The translations under genes and the position numbers were made by a program. From Deltaproteobacteria bacterium (GTDB lineage Bacteria; Desulfobacterota; DSM-4660; Desulfatiglandales; HGW-15), in assembly GCA_016932235.1 (NCBI GenBank), contig JAFGDF010000182.1, forward strand, positions 1-7,843: a DNA stretch of 7,843 bases, written 5' to 3'. This document shows positions 6,105 through 7,843 of this stretch, piece by piece. Positions within the stretch are counted from its first letter, which is position 1. Each line of letters opens with the position of its first letter. The notes under the pieces are model-generated. The model had not been told where the DNA came from, did not search any database, and worked only from the letters and a program-made list of their open reading frames with translations.

Positions 6105-7703
6105 TTATATTCCGGTCTCTTTGAGTTTGCAGTAATCCATGTGATCGCAAACGTGGTCGGCAAATCCGACGCCGGCTTCTTCGTAAAGGCTATATGCAGC
6201 ATTAACTCCTTCCTCTTTCAGCATCTTTATTTCATCATCATAGTGCACCGATGCCGTTATCTGTCCCTTGTAACCTCTCTTAATCATCTGCCGGATAGCA
6301 AATATGCTGGTCTTGGGATCCGGAAGGGCAAGCATCACCAGGATTATACGTGTTTTTTCCGGTTCGACCCTCTCCCAGAAATCGCTGTCCTCCGCATCAC
6401 CATAAACCACGTTTCTTCCGGATCGAAGATGTCCCTCGACCGTTTCAACGCTGAAATCGAGACCGATCACCACATCGCCGTACCGACGTCTCATTTCATC
6501 ATAGGCACTCGTTCCCACGCCTCCCATACCGAATATGGCTATCTCAGCATCGCCGGTCTCGATCGGTTCGTCTTCGGGCAGGCGTTTTGAGGTCTCAAAA
6601 GGTTTCAGCCGTCTTGAGGCAAGGGCATATATGTTATGCGCGGAGGCATTCAACTGCGCCGCCAAAACAAAGGTGATGGAAAGCGCGATGGCGATGATAA
6701 CCAGCCAGTCGCAGCTTATCCAGCCTTTTGCTACTCCTATAGTCCCGACGATCAGGCCGAACTCGCTGTAATTGCCGAGGCTGAACGAAGCAAGCATCGA
6801 TGTCCTCGCGCGCAGCCTGAATCGCGTAAGGATGACAAAAAAAAGGGCAGCCTTGAACGGCATGACCAAGGCCAGCAGCAAAGCGACCCAGACGCCCTCC
6901 GGAGTCAATGCTCCTGCGATGCCTATATTTAAAAAGAAGCCGATCAGAAAAAGATCCTTGAAACCAAGAAGCCTTCCGGCCAGTTCAGTCGCCCTGGGAT
7001 GAGAGGCCAGGAGCATACCGAATATTAACGCTCCCAGATCTCCTTTTAATTTTACCATCTCGAAGCTAAAATAGCCTGCTATGGTCATCAGTATTCCAAA
7101 CAGCATCAGCAGTTCACCGTGACCGCAACGGTCCATCAATCTGTTTGCCAGCGGTCGGATGACAAACAGCATCACGATGAGAACAGCGGCCCATGGAGAG
7201 GGAAGCTTTCCGGCACAAGCTGATAGAAAGACAACCGCCATAATATCCTGCATGATCAGGATGCCGATTGCGGCGGAGGCGTGGCGGGATGACATCTCTT
7301 TTTTCTCCTCGAGTACCTTTACCGCGAAAACCGTGCTCGAAAAACTCAGGGCAAACGCGATCAATAAAGCCGTCTGCCAGCTGAGTACCCTGAAGAAAGG
7401 CATTCCTGCGATGCCGAGAATCCGAATCCCCGCGCTAAAAACAGCTACAGTGATAAGAACATGAATAGTGGCGCCGGCCCACACTTCGCGTTTGGCGAAG
7501 CTCTTTAATTTTAGTTTCAGGCCGATGGTAAAAAGAAGCAGGGTAACACCCATATTGGCGATCTTTTCGAGATCTTCGCCTCCCTGGACTCCAAAAGCGT
7601 TAAGGATAAATCCGGCGACCAGGTACCCTACAAGCGGCGGCAAGCCGATCTTGCTGGAAGCCGCGCCGAAGATAAATGCGCCCAAGACCAACAGTGGATC
7701 CAT
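6105..7703 (-). CDS. CPA2/Kef-type cation:proton antiporter with RCK (TrkA-N) domain
   Basis: This 532-residue inner-membrane protein belongs to the CPA2 monovalent cation:proton antiporter family, near KefB/KefC/YbaL. It probably exchanges K+ or Na+ for H+ under control of a nucleotide-binding domain. The membrane half, about residues 1-370, has some 11-12 hydrophobic helices, with VGYLVAGFILN near 25-35, FSSTVFAVKVLEE at 121-133 and the Gln152-Asp153 pair in GILIMQDIMAVV, where the transport aspartate is expected. The fused C-terminal RCK/TrkA-N domain starts near residue 386. It has the Rossmann glycine motif GMGGVG at 392-397 and Asp416 at the end of the second strand, as expected for NAD(H) binding. 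The regulatory C-terminus is shorter than in Kef proteins with an extended tail. The start has AAGGAGG nine bases upstream (7719-7713). The crotonase gene follows 19 bases downstream, so the two are probably co-transcribed. Confidence 0.92.
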   Translation of the reverse strand: MDPLLVLGAFIFGAASSKIGLPPLVGYLVAGFILNAFGVQGGEDLEKIANMGVTLLLFTIGLKLKLKSFAKREVWAGATIHVLITVAVFSAGIRILGIAGMPFFRVLSWQTALLIAFALSFSSTVFAVKVLEEKKEMSSRHASAAIGILIMQDIMAVVFLSACAGKLPSPWAAVLIVMLFVIRPLANRLMDRCGHGELLMLFGILMTIAGYFSFEMVKLKGDLGALIFGMLLASHPRATELAGRLLGFKDLFLIGFFLNIGIAGALTPEGVWVALLLALVMPFKAALFFVILTRFRLRARTSMLASFSLGNYSEFGLIVGTIGVAKGWISCDWLVIIAIALSITFVLAAQLNASAHNIYALASRRLKPFETSKRLPEDEPIETGDAEIAIFGMGGVGTSAYDEMRRRYGDVVIGLDFSVETVEGHLRSGRNVVYGDAEDSDFWERVEPEKTRIILVMLALPDPKTSIFAIRQMIKRGYKGQITASVHYDDEIKMLKEEGVNAAYSLYEEAGVGFADHVCDHMDYCKLKETGI

Positions 7704-7712
7704 ATTTACAGG

Positions 7713-7719
7713 CCTCCTT
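7713..7719 (-). promoter_or_regulatory. Ribosome binding site of the antiporter gene
   Basis: AAGGAGG lies nine bases before ATG 7703 on the minus strand and fixes the start of the antiporter gene. Confidence 0.8.
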
Positions 7720-7757
7720 GCGAGAGTTTTTATTAAACTGTGAAATGATAAAAGTAT

Positions 7758-7841
7758 CTATCGACGCACCGGAAATGTCTTTCCTGATATTATCTCTCCC
7801 GCCCTGTGCCCGCAATTGAAGAGCAGATCAAAAGCGGATAG
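7758..7841 (-). CDS. Possible C-terminal tail of an upstream gene (partial, uncertain)
   Basis: On the minus strand this frame is open from the window edge for 27 codons to TAG 7760-7758. It encodes a tail containing FDLLFNCGHRAGEIISGK. The GHRAGE stretch faintly resembles the G-R-x-A-G-E segment near the C-terminus of FAD-binding oxidoreductases, but it is too short to assign. Another frame is open for 17 codons to TAA at 7790. If real, the gene would end 54 bases before the antiporter gene on the same strand. It may equally be non-coding leader sequence. Confidence 0.25.
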   Translation of the reverse strand, partial: LSAFDLLFNCGHRAGEIISGKTFPVRR

Positions 7842-7843
7842 AT

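Noticed and set aside
5678..6202. Crotonase start at ATG 6202
   Set aside because: This would overlap the antiporter gene by 98 bases and add residues unlike the family, whereas ATG 6085 has a strong ribosome binding site and the typical N-terminus.
6066..6590. A 174-residue plus-strand ORF opposite the antiporter and crotonase genes
   Set aside because: It is a shadow of well-supported minus-strand genes, with no family resemblance and no ribosome binding site noted.
7600..7815. A 71-residue minus-strand ORF over the antiporter start
   Set aside because: It overlaps the antiporter N-terminal coding region out of frame, has no recognisable features, and the overlapping frame is clearly coding.

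Overview
The window looks like chromosomal DNA of a Gram-negative anaerobe, most likely an uncultivated Desulfobacterota/Deltaproteobacteria-type organism. This is inferred from a tripartite TRAP carboxylate transporter, a crotonase-family acyl-CoA enzyme, a DUF1846 protein common in anaerobes, and what appears to be selenocysteine use. No rRNA, tRNA, CRISPR array or insertion sequence was seen.

Left half (+ strand). Positions 3-182 are the C-terminal end of a TRAP solute-binding protein (DctP). A structured ~200-base gap follows, with a long inverted repeat and a T-tract, probably an attenuator. Then come the small membrane subunit DctQ (387-944) and the large subunit DctM (944-2245), which overlap by one base. 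A major facilitator superfamily transporter follows at 2353-3606 and ends one base from the convergent neighbour.

Right half (- strand, read right to left). The edge holds an uncertain gene tail. Next is a CPA2/Kef-type cation:proton antiporter with a fused NAD-binding RCK domain (7703-6105), then after 19 bases a crotonase-family gene (6085-5312), then a 183-base gap with a possible promoter, and a DUF1846 gene (5128-3608).

The main discovery is in the crotonase gene. A conventional translation splits it into two ORFs, but both lie in the same frame and are separated only by one TGA at 5680-5678. The TGA aligns, by memory of the family, with a cysteine in ECHDC3-like crotonases. Eleven bases after it comes a perfect 9-bp stem with a 5-nt AGUUC loop, which matches the known rules for a bacterial SECIS element. 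The codon is followed by Gly-Cys, giving a Sec-x-Cys motif, and both classical hydratase glutamates are absent. The best reading is one 257-residue selenoprotein of the crotonase fold, possibly an undescribed selenoprotein family. The competing explanation is a nonsense-mutated pseudogene.

The TRAP and MFS transporters probably import or exchange organic acids, and the crotonase probably acts on an acyl-CoA. No substrate can be assigned from the sequence.
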